From contig NZ_CP038853.1 in NCBI RefSeq assembly GCF_004792415.1, positions 1,798,001 through 1,862,000 on the forward strand: 64,000 nt of DNA, in the 5' to 3' direction. Positions 47,372-59,620 of this stretch are shown here, piece by piece (within the stretch, counting starts at the first letter, position 1; each line of letters opens with the position of its first letter). Position numbers and translations under genes: made by a program. This stretch comes from Pantoea vagans (lineage in GTDB: Bacteria; Pseudomonadota; Gammaproteobacteria; Enterobacterales; Enterobacteriaceae). The notes under the pieces were generated by a model. It saw only the letters and a list, made by a program, of their open reading frames with translations, ran no database searches and was not told where the DNA came from.

Positions 47372-48838
47372 TTAGTAAGCACCGTCGCGGCGTAGCACCA
47401 CGCCTGCGGTTTTGAACAGGATCGCGATATCGGTCCAGAGCGCCCAGTTTTTGACATACCAGGAGTCAAAATAGACGCGGGTATCATAGTCGATATCGTT
47501 ACGTCCGCTGACCTGCCAGAGGCCGGTCATGCCTGGCTTGGCCATCAGGTAGTAGTCAACGTCACCGGCATAACGCTCCAGTTCAGCTTCGATGACCGGA
47601 CGCGGGCCGACCAGACTCATCTCACCACGAATCACGTTCCACAGCTGCGGCAATTCGTCGAGGCTGGTTTTACGCAGGAAGCTGCCAATTCGGGTTACGC
47701 GCGGGTCATTTTTCAGTTTGAAATCTTTGTCCCACTCCATCCGGGCCTCTTCACTGGTCGCCAGCAATTTCTCCAGCACCTCTTTGGAATTGGTCACCAT
47801 GGAACGGAATTTCAGGCATTTGAATTTTTTGCCATTCTGACCCACACGCTCGTGACCATAAATTGCATTGCCGCCGTCACGCTTCACCATATAGCAAAGC
47901 AGGGCGAAGATTGGGCCAAGGAACAGCAGCAGCATCGACGCGACGACAATATCAAAGGCACGCTTCATGAAACGGGAGGAGTGTTTCGCCAGGTTATTGC
48001 TGACGCGCAGGATCATCACTTCATGACTGAAGATGAAAGACATGTCCGTGCCGTAAAGCGGCACGCCGCGCAGCGTCGGGATCACCGAAACTGACCGGCA
48101 GTTCATCTTCGACAGGAACTTCAGCCAGCGATCGCGCATCGGCTGCTGCTCATACTCCATAGCAACAATAAACTGCACGTTGTCACGGTCAATGGTCTGC
48201 CAGTTAATATCTTTCCAGGTGATCACTGGCACACCATTCACGCTCTGCTGAGCCGGAACATCATCGACCGAGATAAAGGCCTGCACGTTGTAGCCCAGAA
48301 TCTCTTCACTCTGCAGCGCCGCATACGCTTCAGTGGCGTTGCGGCCGGAACCGATAATGATGGTCTCTTTCTGCCACTGGCCCGCCTTGTTAATGGCACG
48401 TTTAACCAGAGCGCGCATCAGCGGCAGCAGCAGCAGGGCATATGTCCAGCTGAAGACCCACACCATGCGGGAGAAGTCCCATTTAGAGAAGGCGATAAGC
48501 GCCAGGTCGAGCAGCGAGAAAACAAATAATGTTTTAACGATCTCTTTCAGCTCAAACCAGAAGGGTTTGCGATAGGTATAATGGCGCAGTCGTACCCAGA
48601 ACCAGCCGGTACACATCACTGACATAATAAACTGCGCCACAAAACGATATTCAATCTGATGCGGTGGAATAAAGGTATCCAGCTCGCCCCAAATACCCTG
48701 TATTGTCGCGGCAGATAAAAACAGCGCCAGGTTAAGTGCAATCAGATCGGAAAAACTCAGGGCGAATTTCACGATGATATTTTTACGCGTTCCGCTCCAC
48801 GAGCGGCTCGGGCTATTCATTATCAATGTACTTGCCAT
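47372..48838 (-). CDS. Undecaprenyl-phosphate sugar (galactose) phosphotransferase, WbaP/AmsG/WceG type
   Basis: 488 residues. Polyprenyl-phosphate sugar-1-phosphate transferase that starts exopolysaccharide or O-antigen repeat units on the lipid carrier. Four N-terminal membrane helices (about 25-150) are followed by a cytoplasmic nucleotide-binding-like region ([17 protein letters not shown]), a re-entrant membrane helix (about 305-330) and the catalytic domain: [50 protein letters not shown]. This is the galactose-type WbaP family. It stands alone, far from any polysaccharide cluster in the window; Pantoea stewartii is known to have a second, unlinked priming transferase (wceG2). Start at 48838; a TTG or other upstream start is possible. 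Confidence 0.9.
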   Translation of the reverse strand: MASTLIMNSPSRSWSGTRKNIIVKFALSFSDLIALNLALFLSAATIQGIWGELDTFIPPHQIEYRFVAQFIMSVMCTGWFWVRLRHYTYRKPFWFELKEIVKTLFVFSLLDLALIAFSKWDFSRMVWVFSWTYALLLLPLMRALVKRAINKAGQWQKETIIIGSGRNATEAYAALQSEEILGYNVQAFISVDDVPAQQSVNGVPVITWKDINWQTIDRDNVQFIVAMEYEQQPMRDRWLKFLSKMNCRSVSVIPTLRGVPLYGTDMSFIFSHEVMILRVSNNLAKHSSRFMKRAFDIVVASMLLLFLGPIFALLCYMVKRDGGNAIYGHERVGQNGKKFKCLKFRSMVTNSKEVLEKLLATSEEARMEWDKDFKLKNDPRVTRIGSFLRKTSLDELPQLWNVIRGEMSLVGPRPVIEAELERYAGDVDYYLMAKPGMTGLWQVSGRNDIDYDTRVYFDSWYVKNWALWTDIAILFKTAGVVLRRDGAY

Positions 48839-49214
48839 AAAACCTGCTCTCTTTCTCAAGTAAAAGATGGCCTGATCAGAATCAAATACGCGCTCAGGAG
48901 TGGGCCTCTGAAAAATTAAAAAATAATTTTCAGTCTGTTGCAGTCAGTACAGCCAGTGCAGCTGCAAAAAAGGTAACGATTAAAGCGTGATGGTACTCAC
49001 GAAATGTTGCAGCATTGAGAATGAGTATGCAGGAGTTATTTGACAGAGTTAATACGGAAAAAATCTGAAAACATCAAAAGTGATTAAAGTTTTAAATCGC
49101 TAACTGCAGGTTTTTATTGAATAAAATAAGGAAGGGGTCGGTTATAACTAAACTGTTTAAGACGCTTTTTAGGAATTACCGCCAAATCATATGACTGGCG
49201 GTAGTGATAGTGGC
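48839..49214. other. AT-rich upstream region of the priming transferase
   Basis: About 375 bp without a credible gene. It probably holds the promoter of the priming transferase. I looked for an RcsAB-type box and found no clear one. Confidence 0.4.
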
Positions 49215-49448
49215 TCAGGCAGGTTTCTTTAAAATCCAACGGTCCTGCTGTTTATCGTAGTGGCCAATCTGCAGATTCACCGGCTCCCCGTCAATCCAGG
49301 CCGGTACGCTGGTATCACGATCCCAGCCATCGAGTTGGGTAATTAAGCCGGGATTAGTGTGACAGGGAATACTGACGGTGTCTGCGTTCTCACTGTCAAG
49401 ATCGGCATCTACAATCTCATAACGACCAATTTTAACCACGTGTCCCAT
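49215..49448 (-). CDS. yebV: DUF1480 family protein YebV
   Basis: 77 residues (E. coli YebV 78). Function unknown. Conserved features are VKIGRYEIVDADL at the start, TVSIPCHTNPGLITQLDGWD in the middle and DKQQDRWILKK at the end. In E. coli it lies just past rsmF; in this genome it is nearly 49 kb away, next to cvrA. Confidence 0.88.
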   Translation of the reverse strand: MGHVVKIGRYEIVDADLDSENADTVSIPCHTNPGLITQLDGWDRDTSVPAWIDGEPVNLQIGHYDKQQDRWILKKPA

Positions 49449-49526
49449 TCATTTCTCCCGTTTTAACTGGCATAGACAGTTAAGCTTAGCGCACTGAGAG
49501 AAAATAACGTGGCTGAATGATTAGGA

Positions 49527-51254
49527 TTATTCCTTCTCTTCAGCCGGACGGACACCAATCTTCACGATGCGGTTATCCTCTTTCTCTGCGACGGTCCAGG
49601 TCAGCTGATTCCACTCCACCTGATCGCCGACGACCGGCGAGCCGCCCAGCATTGCCAGCACCAGTTGCCCCAGTGACTGCTGATCGTTAGTGCTCTCATC
49701 CAGCTCAAGTCCGTAAATCTGCGCAACGTCGCGCAGGCGGGCCTCTGCATCCAGAATAAAGTCACCAAAGAAGCGCTGATCGAGCGATACCGGCGGTGAC
49801 TGGCTGAACATCTTGCCCAGCGCCGGAAGATCGCGCTCACGACCAATCACGCAGATGACGTCATTCTCTTTCAGCCGTGTCCCGCCGTTGGGGTGCATCA
49901 GTACATTGTCACGGAACAGGGCGGCGATGCGGGTCTCGCGCGGCATCTGCAGGTCACGCAGGGCGGCACCCACGCACCACTTGTCAGCGCTGAGCTGATA
50001 AACAAACTGCTCCCACGGATTTTCCGGATGAATATCAAGGCCGACACGGCTGATTGGCGAGGCGGTGGGCGGCACCACCACTTTGGCTTTTTTCGCCGCA
50101 AAGCCCAGCGAGGTGCCCTGCAACATCAGGGAAACCAGCACCACGAAGAAGGCGATATTGAAATAGAGCGAGGCGTTCTCTAATCCAGCCATCATCGGGA
50201 AGACCGCAAGGATAATCGGCACCGCACCGCGTAAGCCGACCCAGCTGATAAAAAAGCGTTCGCGCGTGGTGAAGCTGCGGAACGGCAGTAGCCCAATAAA
50301 CACCGATAACGGGCGCGCTACCAGAATCAGCCATAGCGAGAGGATCATCGCCGGCACCGCGATATGCCATAAATCAGACGGCGTCACCAGCAGCCCCAGC
50401 ACGATGAACATGCCAATCTGGCTCAGCCACGCCATCCCATCAAAGGTCTGCAGAATGCCGTGTCGGTTGCGAATCGGGCTGTTGCCCAGTAAAAAGCCAC
50501 ACAGATAGACCGCCAGGATACCGCTGCCCTCTAACACTGTGGTCAGGGCGAACACCAGAATGCCACCGCTCAGCGCCAGCAGCGGATAAAGCCCTGGGGC
50601 CAGACTGATGCGATTAATCAGCTGCTGCAGTGCCCAGCCGCCGCCCAGGCCTAACACAATACCCAGGCCAAACTGCTGCACCAGATGCACCAGGAACATC
50701 CAGTCAAGGCCGCTGCGGCCCTGCTCGATCATCTCAATCAGGGTGATGGTCAGAAACACCGCCATTGGGTCATTGCTGCCCGACTCAATCTCCAGCGTGG
50801 AGCTGACGCGCTCATTCAGGCCTTTATCACCCAGCAGAGAGAAGACGGCGGCGGCGTCTGTAGAGCCGATGATGGCGCCAATCAGGAAGCCCTGCATCAT
50901 ATCAAGATTAAATAACCAGGCCGCCACCACGCCGGTCAGGCCCGCGGTGATCATTACCCCGACGGTAGCCAGCGACAGCGCAGGCCCCAGCGCAACTTTA
51001 AACGAGCTGGCCTTAGTTCGCATGCCGCCATCCAGCAGGATGATCGCCAGCGCCAGGTTTGAAATCAGATACGCCGCCGGATAGTTATCAAAGGCGATGC
51101 CGCCGATACCATCAATACCGGTCAGCATACCCAGTGCGAGGAAGATAACCAGAATAGGAATGCCCAGCCGGGATGAGAAAGAGCTGAGCAGAATACTCGA
51201 TGCGACCAGCACGGAACCGATGATAAACAGACTGTAGACAATAGTGTGGTTCAA
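49527..51254 (-). CDS. cvrA: Potassium/sodium:proton antiporter CvrA (NhaP2 family)
   Basis: 575 residues (E. coli YcgO 578). CPA1-type antiporter with about 12 membrane helices, motifs [27 protein letters not shown] and [16 protein letters not shown], a RCK_C regulatory domain (about 400-480, [20 protein letters not shown]) and a CorC-type C-terminal domain. Linked in E. coli to volume regulation at low osmolarity. The TTG at 51252-51254 is chosen: AGGAG lies 7 bases upstream and the product aligns with E. coli; the longer frame to 51386 adds unrelated residues. Confidence 0.95.
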   Translation of the reverse strand: MNHTIVYSLFIIGSVLVASSILLSSFSSRLGIPILVIFLALGMLTGIDGIGGIAFDNYPAAYLISNLALAIILLDGGMRTKASSFKVALGPALSLATVGVMITAGLTGVVAAWLFNLDMMQGFLIGAIIGSTDAAAVFSLLGDKGLNERVSSTLEIESGSNDPMAVFLTITLIEMIEQGRSGLDWMFLVHLVQQFGLGIVLGLGGGWALQQLINRISLAPGLYPLLALSGGILVFALTTVLEGSGILAVYLCGFLLGNSPIRNRHGILQTFDGMAWLSQIGMFIVLGLLVTPSDLWHIAVPAMILSLWLILVARPLSVFIGLLPFRSFTTRERFFISWVGLRGAVPIILAVFPMMAGLENASLYFNIAFFVVLVSLMLQGTSLGFAAKKAKVVVPPTASPISRVGLDIHPENPWEQFVYQLSADKWCVGAALRDLQMPRETRIAALFRDNVLMHPNGGTRLKENDVICVIGRERDLPALGKMFSQSPPVSLDQRFFGDFILDAEARLRDVAQIYGLELDESTNDQQSLGQLVLAMLGGSPVVGDQVEWNQLTWTVAEKEDNRIVKIGVRPAEEKE

Positions 51255-51469
51255 ACCCGGTCTCCTGAGATATGGCAGTGCGATGCGGCAACTGATGACA
51301 AATATCCATGCTATCTCTGAAAGATAATGTTTTATCAAGGAGTTGTCATTGTGAAAATGCGTATTATACGAATTGCTTAACAGCATATGGAATCAGATTA
51401 ATGTGAAGAATGAGGGGGTTGGCAGGCAAGCGGGAGAAAACAGACTGTTTTAGCAGGTTATTCGGCAGA

Positions 51470-51496
51470 TAAAAATAGCCGGTGGTTAACCGGCTT
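51470..51496 (-). terminator. Terminator of yeaGH
   Basis: AGCCGGT/ACCGGCT stem; on the minus strand the exit is ATTTTTATC, 7 bp past the yeaH stop. Confidence 0.85.
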
Positions 51497-51502
51497 AGTG
51501 CA

Positions 51503-52837
<1,335 letters not shown>

Positions 52838-52866
52838 TCACTTACCGGCAAGCTTACAGACTCTTA

Positions 52867-54801
52867 TCAGGACGATTTACGCACACGCAGATACCATTCA
52901 CACAGCAGGCGAACCTGTTTGCGGGTATAGCCTTTTTCCATCATGCGATCGACAAAATCATCATGCTTTTTCTGCTCATCGGTAGAGGTCTTGGTGTTAA
53001 ACGAGATGACCGGCAGCAACTCTTCCGTATTCGAGAACATTTTCTTCTCAATCACGGTGCGCAATTTCTCGTAACTGGTCCAGTTCGGATTGCGGCCGTT
53101 ATTGTGTGCCCTGGCGCGCAGCACGAAGTTGACGATCTCGTTACGGAAATCTTTCGGGTTACTGATGCCAGCAGGCTTCTCGATCTTCTCCAGCTCCGCG
53201 TTGAGCGATTCACGGTCAAACAACTGGCCGGTATCGGGATCGCGATACTCCTGATCCTGGATCCAGAAGTCGGCATAGGTCACGTAGCGGTCAAAAATGT
53301 TCTGACCATATTCAGAGTAGGATTCCAGATAAGCGGTCTGAATCTCTTTGCCAATAAACTCAGCATATTTGGGAATCAGATAGCCTTTGAGGTGCTCAAG
53401 GTATTTCTCCGCCTGATCCTGCGGGAACTGCTCACGCTCAATCTGCTGCTCCAGCACGTAGAACAGGTGCACCGGGTTAGCTGCGACTTCGGCGTGATCG
53501 AAGTTAAATACCCGCGACAGAATCTTAAAGGCAAAGCGGGTCGAGAGACCGTTCATGCCTTCATCCACACCGGCGTAGTCGTGATACTCCTGCCAGGACT
53601 TCGCTTTAGGGTCGGTGTCTTTCAGGCTCTCACCATCGTACACCCGCATTTTGGAGTAGATGCTGGAGTTCTCAGGATCCTTGAGTCGTGACAGGATTGA
53701 GAAGCGTGCCAGCGTTTCCAGCGTGCCCGGTGCGCAGGGCGAGGTTGCCAGCTCACTGTGATTAAGCAGTTTGTCGTAGATTTTGATCTCTTCAGAGACC
53801 CGCAGGCAGTAGGGCACCTTGACGATGTAAACGCGGTCAAGGAACGCCTCATTATTCTTGTTGTTACGGAACGTCACCCACTCTGATTCGTTGGAGTGCG
53901 CCAGAATAATGCCGTTAAACGGCAGCGCCGAAATCCCCTCGGTGCCGTTGTAGTTACCTTCCTGCGTTGCCGTCAGGAGTGGATGCAGCACCTTAATCGG
54001 CGCTTTAAACATCTCTACGAATTCCATAATGCCCTGGTTCGCGCGGCAGAGTGCACCAGAGTAGCCGTAGGCATCAGGATCGTTTTGCGCGTGGTTTTCC
54101 AGTTTACGGATGTCCACCTTACCCACCAGCGCAGAGATATCCTGGTTGTTCTCATCACCCGGCTCGGTTTTGGCGATCGCCAGTTGTTCCAGAATCGACG
54201 GCCAGACTTTTACGACTTTGAACCGCGAAATATCGCCACCAAAGTCGTGAAGGCGTTTCGCAGCCCACGGCGACATGATAGTGCCGAGGTAACGGCGCGG
54301 CACGCCATACTCTTTTTCAAGAATATGCGCGTCTTCCTGCGGATTAAACAGGCAAAGAGGATGATCGTTGACCGGACTGCGTTCACCGTCAGCGCTCAGC
54401 ACATAGATGGGCACCCGCTGCATCAGCGACTTAAGCCGTTCCGCCAGAGAAGATTTACCGCCACCCACCGGACCCAGTAAATAGAGGATCTGTTTCTTCT
54501 CCTCAAGTCCCTGAGCGGCATGTTTCAGATAGGAGACGATCTGTTCAATCGCTTCCTCCATGCCGTAAAACTCCTCGAACGCCGGATAGCGTCCCATCAC
54601 ACGGTTGGAGAATATTCTGGAAAGGCGTGGCTCCTGAGCAGTGTCGACCATTACTGGCTCTCCGATAGCCATTAACAGTCGCTCTGCAGCGTTGGCGTAT
54701 GCACTGCGATCCTGCTTACAGATGGCAAGAAATTCCTGCAGTGTGAACTCTTCGTCCTTGGCAGCTTCATAACGCTGACGATAGTGATCGAATATATTCA
54801 T
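52867..54801 (-). CDS. yeaG: PrkA-type serine kinase / AAA+ ATPase YeaG
   Basis: 644 residues as in E. coli. The N-terminal AAA+ domain has Walker A GPVGGGKSS (K116) and FNGIILAHSNESEW; the C-terminal PrkA domain (about 380-640) is conserved. In E. coli YeaG helps cells adapt to nitrogen starvation and enter persistence. The gene leads the yeaGH operon and is preceded by an exact sigma-54 promoter match at 54891-54906. ycgB (SpoVR) lies on the same strand at 41627. Confidence 0.97.
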   Translation of the reverse strand: MNIFDHYRQRYEAAKDEEFTLQEFLAICKQDRSAYANAAERLLMAIGEPVMVDTAQEPRLSRIFSNRVMGRYPAFEEFYGMEEAIEQIVSYLKHAAQGLEEKKQILYLLGPVGGGKSSLAERLKSLMQRVPIYVLSADGERSPVNDHPLCLFNPQEDAHILEKEYGVPRRYLGTIMSPWAAKRLHDFGGDISRFKVVKVWPSILEQLAIAKTEPGDENNQDISALVGKVDIRKLENHAQNDPDAYGYSGALCRANQGIMEFVEMFKAPIKVLHPLLTATQEGNYNGTEGISALPFNGIILAHSNESEWVTFRNNKNNEAFLDRVYIVKVPYCLRVSEEIKIYDKLLNHSELATSPCAPGTLETLARFSILSRLKDPENSSIYSKMRVYDGESLKDTDPKAKSWQEYHDYAGVDEGMNGLSTRFAFKILSRVFNFDHAEVAANPVHLFYVLEQQIEREQFPQDQAEKYLEHLKGYLIPKYAEFIGKEIQTAYLESYSEYGQNIFDRYVTYADFWIQDQEYRDPDTGQLFDRESLNAELEKIEKPAGISNPKDFRNEIVNFVLRARAHNNGRNPNWTSYEKLRTVIEKKMFSNTEELLPVISFNTKTSTDEQKKHDDFVDRMMEKGYTRKQVRLLCEWYLRVRKSS

Positions 54802-54890
54802 AGCGATGCCCGTCCTTTCGTTTTTAGCACAGGTAAGGAGCGTAATTTAAGACTTGTAGCAGCTCCCGGAAGATATTCTCTGTTGAGTAC

Positions 54891-54906
54891 AGCAACCCTT
54901 ATGCCA
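54891..54906 (-). promoter_or_regulatory. Sigma-54 promoter of yeaGH
   Basis: On the minus strand, TGGCATAAGGGTTGCT matches the sigma-54 consensus TGGCAYRNNNNTTGCW at every defined position. Transcription would start about 80 bp before yeaG. E. coli yeaG is known to be sigma-54/NtrC dependent, so the assignment fits. I see no clear NtrC enhancer between here and mipA. Confidence 0.8.
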
Positions 54907-55221
54907 ACCTGATCTTTTTTATCGGGATACACAACTTTTGTGGTTACTCTGCTCGTACAAAATCTCTGCTGTTAATTCTAACTGTAGATGGCTTCTAGGA
55001 AATTTCCTCCATGGGTTTGGGCGAATGAGGGGGAGATCAAGACTAATTCGGGTCAGTTGTGAGATGAGTTCATATGGGTGATGCTTTAACTTAACTTGTT
55101 TTTAACCTTTGGTGCCACTTTCATCTGTTGGTTGCTTAAAGGATTTCGATATAAGTTAATCCAGCCGTAAAAAAACGTTAGACTTCCTGTTTGATTGTTA
55201 TATTTATGGAATGAATAAATT
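54907..55221. other. AT-rich region between yeaG and mipA promoters
   Basis: About 315 bp without a gene. Near mipA, TTAGAC and TATATT about 15 bp apart (around 55179-55205) could be its promoter. Any enhancer of the sigma-54 promoter should lie here, but I cannot assign one. Confidence 0.4.
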
Positions 55222-55971
55222 GTGAACCAATTCAAATTTAAGACGCTTGTTGCACTTTTACCCTGTTATTTACTGGCGGCGCACGCCAATGCCGCTCCGC
55301 TTTCTGTTGGGGCATCGGTCATCTATGCCGACTCACCTTATCGTGGCGGACAGGACCGTTATCTTCCGGTTCCGGTCATCAATTATGAGGGTGAAGACTT
55401 CTGGTTCCGCAGCCTGCAGGGCGGTTACTACCTGTGGAAAGATCCTCAGAATCAGCTCTCGCTGACGCTGCTGGGCTCACCGCAGGAGTACAAACCCAGC
55501 GACAATGATCTGGGCGATATGAAAGGGCTGGATAAGCGCCGCATGACGCTGATGGGTGGCGCTACTTATCGTCACACCGCCGACTGGGGGGTTGTCCGCA
55601 CGGCATTGCTGGGCGACGTGCTGAATAACAGCAACGGCATGATCTGGGACCTGACTTACCTCTATCCCATCCAGATGGGCGACTTCAGCCTGACGCCGGG
55701 CATCGGTGCCATGTGGAATAGCGCCAATCAAAACCGTTATTATTATGGTGTTTCCGCGCATGAAAGCGCACGTACCGGCATCAGTCGTTACAATCCGGAC
55801 GACAGCTGGTCACCTTATGTTGAGCTGAGTGCCAGCTATCAGATTGCAGCGCAGTGGAATGTTGGCGTGGTGGGACGTTACACCCGCTTCGACAGCGAAA
55901 TTAAAGACAGCCCGATGATTGATAAGAGCGGGCAGACGACGATCTGGACAGGTGTCAGCTACACCTTCTGA
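55222..55971 (+). CDS. mipA: MltA-interacting outer-membrane protein MipA
   Basis: 249 residues (E. coli 248). An outer-membrane beta-barrel-like scaffold that connects the lytic transglycosylase MltA with PBP1B. A signal peptide ends at about HANAAPLSV; the protein ends with the typical aromatic outer-membrane signature SYTF. Family motifs include YRGGQDRYLPVPVINYEGEDFW and YGVSAHES. It starts with GTG (55222) and the ribosome binding site is weak, so start choice is less certain. Confidence 0.94.
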   Translation: MNQFKFKTLVALLPCYLLAAHANAAPLSVGASVIYADSPYRGGQDRYLPVPVINYEGEDFWFRSLQGGYYLWKDPQNQLSLTLLGSPQEYKPSDNDLGDMKGLDKRRMTLMGGATYRHTADWGVVRTALLGDVLNNSNGMIWDLTYLYPIQMGDFSLTPGIGAMWNSANQNRYYYGVSAHESARTGISRYNPDDSWSPYVELSASYQIAAQWNVGVVGRYTRFDSEIKDSPMIDKSGQTTIWTGVSYTF

Positions 55972-55983
55972 TAACGCACCGAA

Positions 55984-56013
55984 AGAGGGCACCCAGTGCC
56001 CTCTGTTCTTTTA
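55984..56013 (+). terminator. Terminator after mipA
   Basis: AGAGGGCA/TGCCCTCT stem with a 5-base loop then TTCTTTTA. Confidence 0.88.
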
Positions 56014-56043
56014 TGGGGCCTCAGAATGAGGCGGGAGAGCAGA

Positions 56044-56895
56044 ATGCGCAACACGATCAACTTCGCTGGCTTCAGCGACCTGCCGGTAATCGGTCAGGGC
56101 ACGTGGTATATGGGCGAAAACCCGGCTCAGCGGGCCGGTGAAGTCGCGGCCTTACAGGCAGGTCTTGAGTGTGGATTGCAGCTGATTGATACCGCCGAAA
56201 TGTATGCAGACGGCGGCGCTGAAGAGGTGGTCGGGCAGGCACTGCTGGGGCGTCGCGATAAAGCATTGCTGGTGTCGAAAGTCTATCCGTGGAATGCCGG
56301 CGAAGTAGATGCCATTGAAGCCTGTGAACGCAGCCTGCGTCGTCTGCAGACCGACTACCTTGATCTCTATCTGCTGCACTGGCGCGGTAATATCCCGCTG
56401 GAAGAGACTCTGCGTGCCATGGAACGCCTGCAGCAGCAGGGCAAGATTCGTCACTGGGGCGTCTCGAATTTTGATACTGATGATATGGCCGAACTGTGGG
56501 ACGAACCCGGAGGCAATCAGTGCGCGACCAATCAGGTGCTCTACCATCTGGCTTCACGCGGTATTGAATTTGATCTGCTGCCCGTCTGTCAGCAGCGTGG
56601 CGTGCCGGTGATGGCCTATTGTCCGCTGGCACAGGCTGGACGGTTGCGGGACGCACTGTTTACCGACGTGGTGCTGAATCAGATTGCACAACAGAAGGGC
56701 ATCAGCGTGGCGCAATTACTGCTGGCCTGGGTAATTCGTCAGCCTGGCGTCATTGCCATTCCCAAAGCCAGTTCTGTGGTTCACGTCCAGGAAAATGCTG
56801 CGGCGCTGGAGGTGGAACTGACCGATGAAGAGTTGCAGCTCATCGATCGTGCCTGGCCAGCACCACAGCATAAATTACCGCTGGATATCGTTTAG
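56044..56895 (+). CDS. yeaE: Aldo/keto reductase YeaE
   Basis: 283 residues (E. coli 284). NADPH-dependent reductase; the E. coli enzyme reduces methylglyoxal. A TIM barrel with the catalytic tetrad: D and Y in DTAEMYADGGAEEVVG, K in LVSKVYPWN, H in YLLHWRGN. Cofactor-binding IPKASSVVHVQENAAAL is near the C-terminus. The start at 56044 has GGGAG upstream; the frame from 55996 would begin inside the mipA terminator. Confidence 0.93.
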   Translation: MRNTINFAGFSDLPVIGQGTWYMGENPAQRAGEVAALQAGLECGLQLIDTAEMYADGGAEEVVGQALLGRRDKALLVSKVYPWNAGEVDAIEACERSLRRLQTDYLDLYLLHWRGNIPLEETLRAMERLQQQGKIRHWGVSNFDTDDMAELWDEPGGNQCATNQVLYHLASRGIEFDLLPVCQQRGVPVMAYCPLAQAGRLRDALFTDVVLNQIAQQKGISVAQLLLAWVIRQPGVIAIPKASSVVHVQENAAALEVELTDEELQLIDRAWPAPQHKLPLDIV

Positions 56896-56897
56896 CC

Positions 56898-57791
56898 TTA
56901 AGCTTTGTCGCTGGCTGCGACTTTCTTCTTAAGACGGAACGTTGTGGCCAGGCGTGCCGGCTTTTCACCCGCACTGCGCAGCGGCTTACTGATTCGGGCC
57001 GTCTCTACACAGACCATTGTTTTATAACCTTCATTCGCCATATCCGCCATGCTGCAGGAGAGTTCTACTCCCGGATTCCAGGTGACAACGTCACTGTGAT
57101 GGTGGTGGTAAACTTCGATCTGTCGCTCACCGGCTGTATCATTGATGACCGAGCAATCTTCTGCTGCAGTGAAGATACGGTCGATGCGTCCCGGATAGCG
57201 CTGTTTGCCATCACTGCTGGCAACCTCACCGTTATTTACTTTGTCGATATAGCTGTTGCCCAGACCGGAAACCTCAACGCCGTTGATGTCACTGACGGTA
57301 AAGTAGCTATGCAGTGCTGCCGTGGCTTTAAAGTCACCATGCGCTTCCAGTTCAATTTCACAATGCTGACCCAGGCGGAAGCGGGCAATCAGGGTAAATT
57401 CGTGTGGCCACAGTTTCAGCGTCTGAGCGTTGCTCTCAAGCACCAGCGTCAGCATTACGCCATCTTCATTCTCATCATGCGCCGTAAGCTTCCATGTCTG
57501 AATCCGGGCAAAACCGTGTGCCGGTTCGCCTGCCGGACCAAACCAGGGCCAGCAGATCGGTACGCCGCCACGAATCGCTTTGCCTGGTGAAAACAGACTC
57601 TTGTCGCTCAGCCACAGTACCGGCTTTTCGCCACTTGGCTGCCAGGCGATCAGGTGCGCGCCCTGCAGCGTAATCGCTGCCCGTACTTTAGGGTGACTGA
57701 CAACAATCGTCGGCAGTTCGCCAACCTGACGTTGCGAAAGGTAAGGGGAGATCTGTGTGACCACGGGCAGAGAAAACAGTTTATCTTGCAT
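56898..57791 (-). CDS. yeaD: D-hexose-6-phosphate mutarotase YeaD
   Basis: 297 residues (E. coli 294). Aldose-1-epimerase-like protein that interconverts anomers of glucose-6-phosphate and related sugars. Galactose-mutarotase-fold features are AHLIAWQPSGEKPVLWLSDKS, RGGVPICWPWFG, LHSYFTVSDI and the catalytic-region glutamate in PGVELSCSMADM. It follows gapA by 74 bp, separated by a terminator, so it is probably read at low level from the gapA promoter or alone. Confidence 0.94.
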   Translation of the reverse strand: MQDKLFSLPVVTQISPYLSQRQVGELPTIVVSHPKVRAAITLQGAHLIAWQPSGEKPVLWLSDKSLFSPGKAIRGGVPICWPWFGPAGEPAHGFARIQTWKLTAHDENEDGVMLTLVLESNAQTLKLWPHEFTLIARFRLGQHCEIELEAHGDFKATAALHSYFTVSDINGVEVSGLGNSYIDKVNNGEVASSDGKQRYPGRIDRIFTAAEDCSVINDTAGERQIEVYHHHHSDVVTWNPGVELSCSMADMANEGYKTMVCVETARISKPLRSAGEKPARLATTFRLKKKVAASDKA

Positions 57792-57816
57792 GTTCGATTC
57801 CTTCCTGTGCGGATCA

Positions 57817-57842
57817 AAAAAAGGGCGACCGAAGTCGCCCTT
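57817..57842 (-). terminator. Terminator of gapA
   Basis: AAGGGCGAC-TTCG-GTCGCCCTT followed by TTTTT on the minus strand: a strong UUCG-type tetraloop hairpin. Confidence 0.93.
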
Positions 57843-57865
57843 AATCTCAATGATGTCTGTCTGCC

Positions 57866-58876
<1,011 letters not shown>

Positions 58877-58989
58877 CTATTTGTTAGTGAATAAAAGGTT
58901 GCCTGTAAAATTACAAAAACCTTACCAGGCGTCAAGCGGAATCGTGTCAATTGTTGCGACAAATCAATTCGCCTGAGAGGAATTATTCA

Positions 58990-59009
58990 GTGCGCAACCG
59001 CTTGCGCAC
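58990..59009. promoter_or_regulatory. Hairpin in the gapA upstream region
   Basis: GTGCGCAA/TTGCGCAC, a perfect 8-bp inverted repeat with a 4-base loop, about 130 bp before gapA. It may be an operator or part of the leader RNA. Confidence 0.4.
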
Positions 59010-59071
59010 CGCCAATGATATCGTGCTTCGTCGAATCAATCGCCGAATATATAGGGATGCCCGGAACAAAA

Positions 59072-59087
59072 GGTGATCGAAGTCACA
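59072..59087. promoter_or_regulatory. CRP site between gapA and msrB
   Basis: GGTGA-TCGAAG-TCACA matches TGTGA-N6-TCACA at nine of ten positions. gapA is CRP-controlled in E. coli; msrB is on the other side. Confidence 0.65.
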
Positions 59088-59205
59088 AATCCGCTTAGCG
59101 GAAGGCAGACTGAAAGGGTGAGCACAAAAAAAGACCCGGCTTATGTTGATCATTTGTTAGAATAATAGTCGAATTTTTCAGAATGGCACTTCCCGGAATC
59201 CTAAA

Positions 59206-59616
59206 ATGGCTAAAGACACCGCACCCGAAGCAAAAATTGCGCAGCTGACTGAAATGCAGCGCTACGTCACTCAGCATCGCGGAACGGAACCGCCTTACAG
59301 CGGCGCGTTGCTCCACAACAAGCAGGAAGGGATCTACCACTGTCTGGTTTGTGAGGCGCCACTTTTCCTCTCAGAGACTAAATATGATTCAGGCTGTGGC
59401 TGGCCCAGTTTTTACCAGCCGGTGAATGATGATGCGATTCGCTATATCGAAGACAACTCTCATGGCATGCAGCGTGTTGAGATCCGCTGCGGGAGTTGCG
59501 ATGCGCATCTGGGGCATGTCTTCCCCGATGGTCCGCAACCGACTGGTGAACGCTACTGTGTTAACTCCGCCTCGCTGAATTTCACCGACGAGCAGGGCGA
59601 ACAGACCAAAGGGTAA
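59206..59616 (+). CDS. msrB: Peptide methionine-(R)-S-oxide reductase
   Basis: 136 residues (E. coli 137). Repairs R-methionine sulfoxide in proteins. Zinc ligands are C46 and C49 (YHCLVCEAP) and C95 and C98 (IRCGSCDAH); the catalytic cysteine is C118 ([11 protein letters not shown]), all at the E. coli positions. Divergent from gapA; yeaC begins 4 bp after it. Confidence 0.97.
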   Translation: MAKDTAPEAKIAQLTEMQRYVTQHRGTEPPYSGALLHNKQEGIYHCLVCEAPLFLSETKYDSGCGWPSFYQPVNDDAIRYIEDNSHGMQRVEIRCGSCDAHLGHVFPDGPQPTGERYCVNSASLNFTDEQGEQTKG

Positions 59617-59620
59617 GGCG

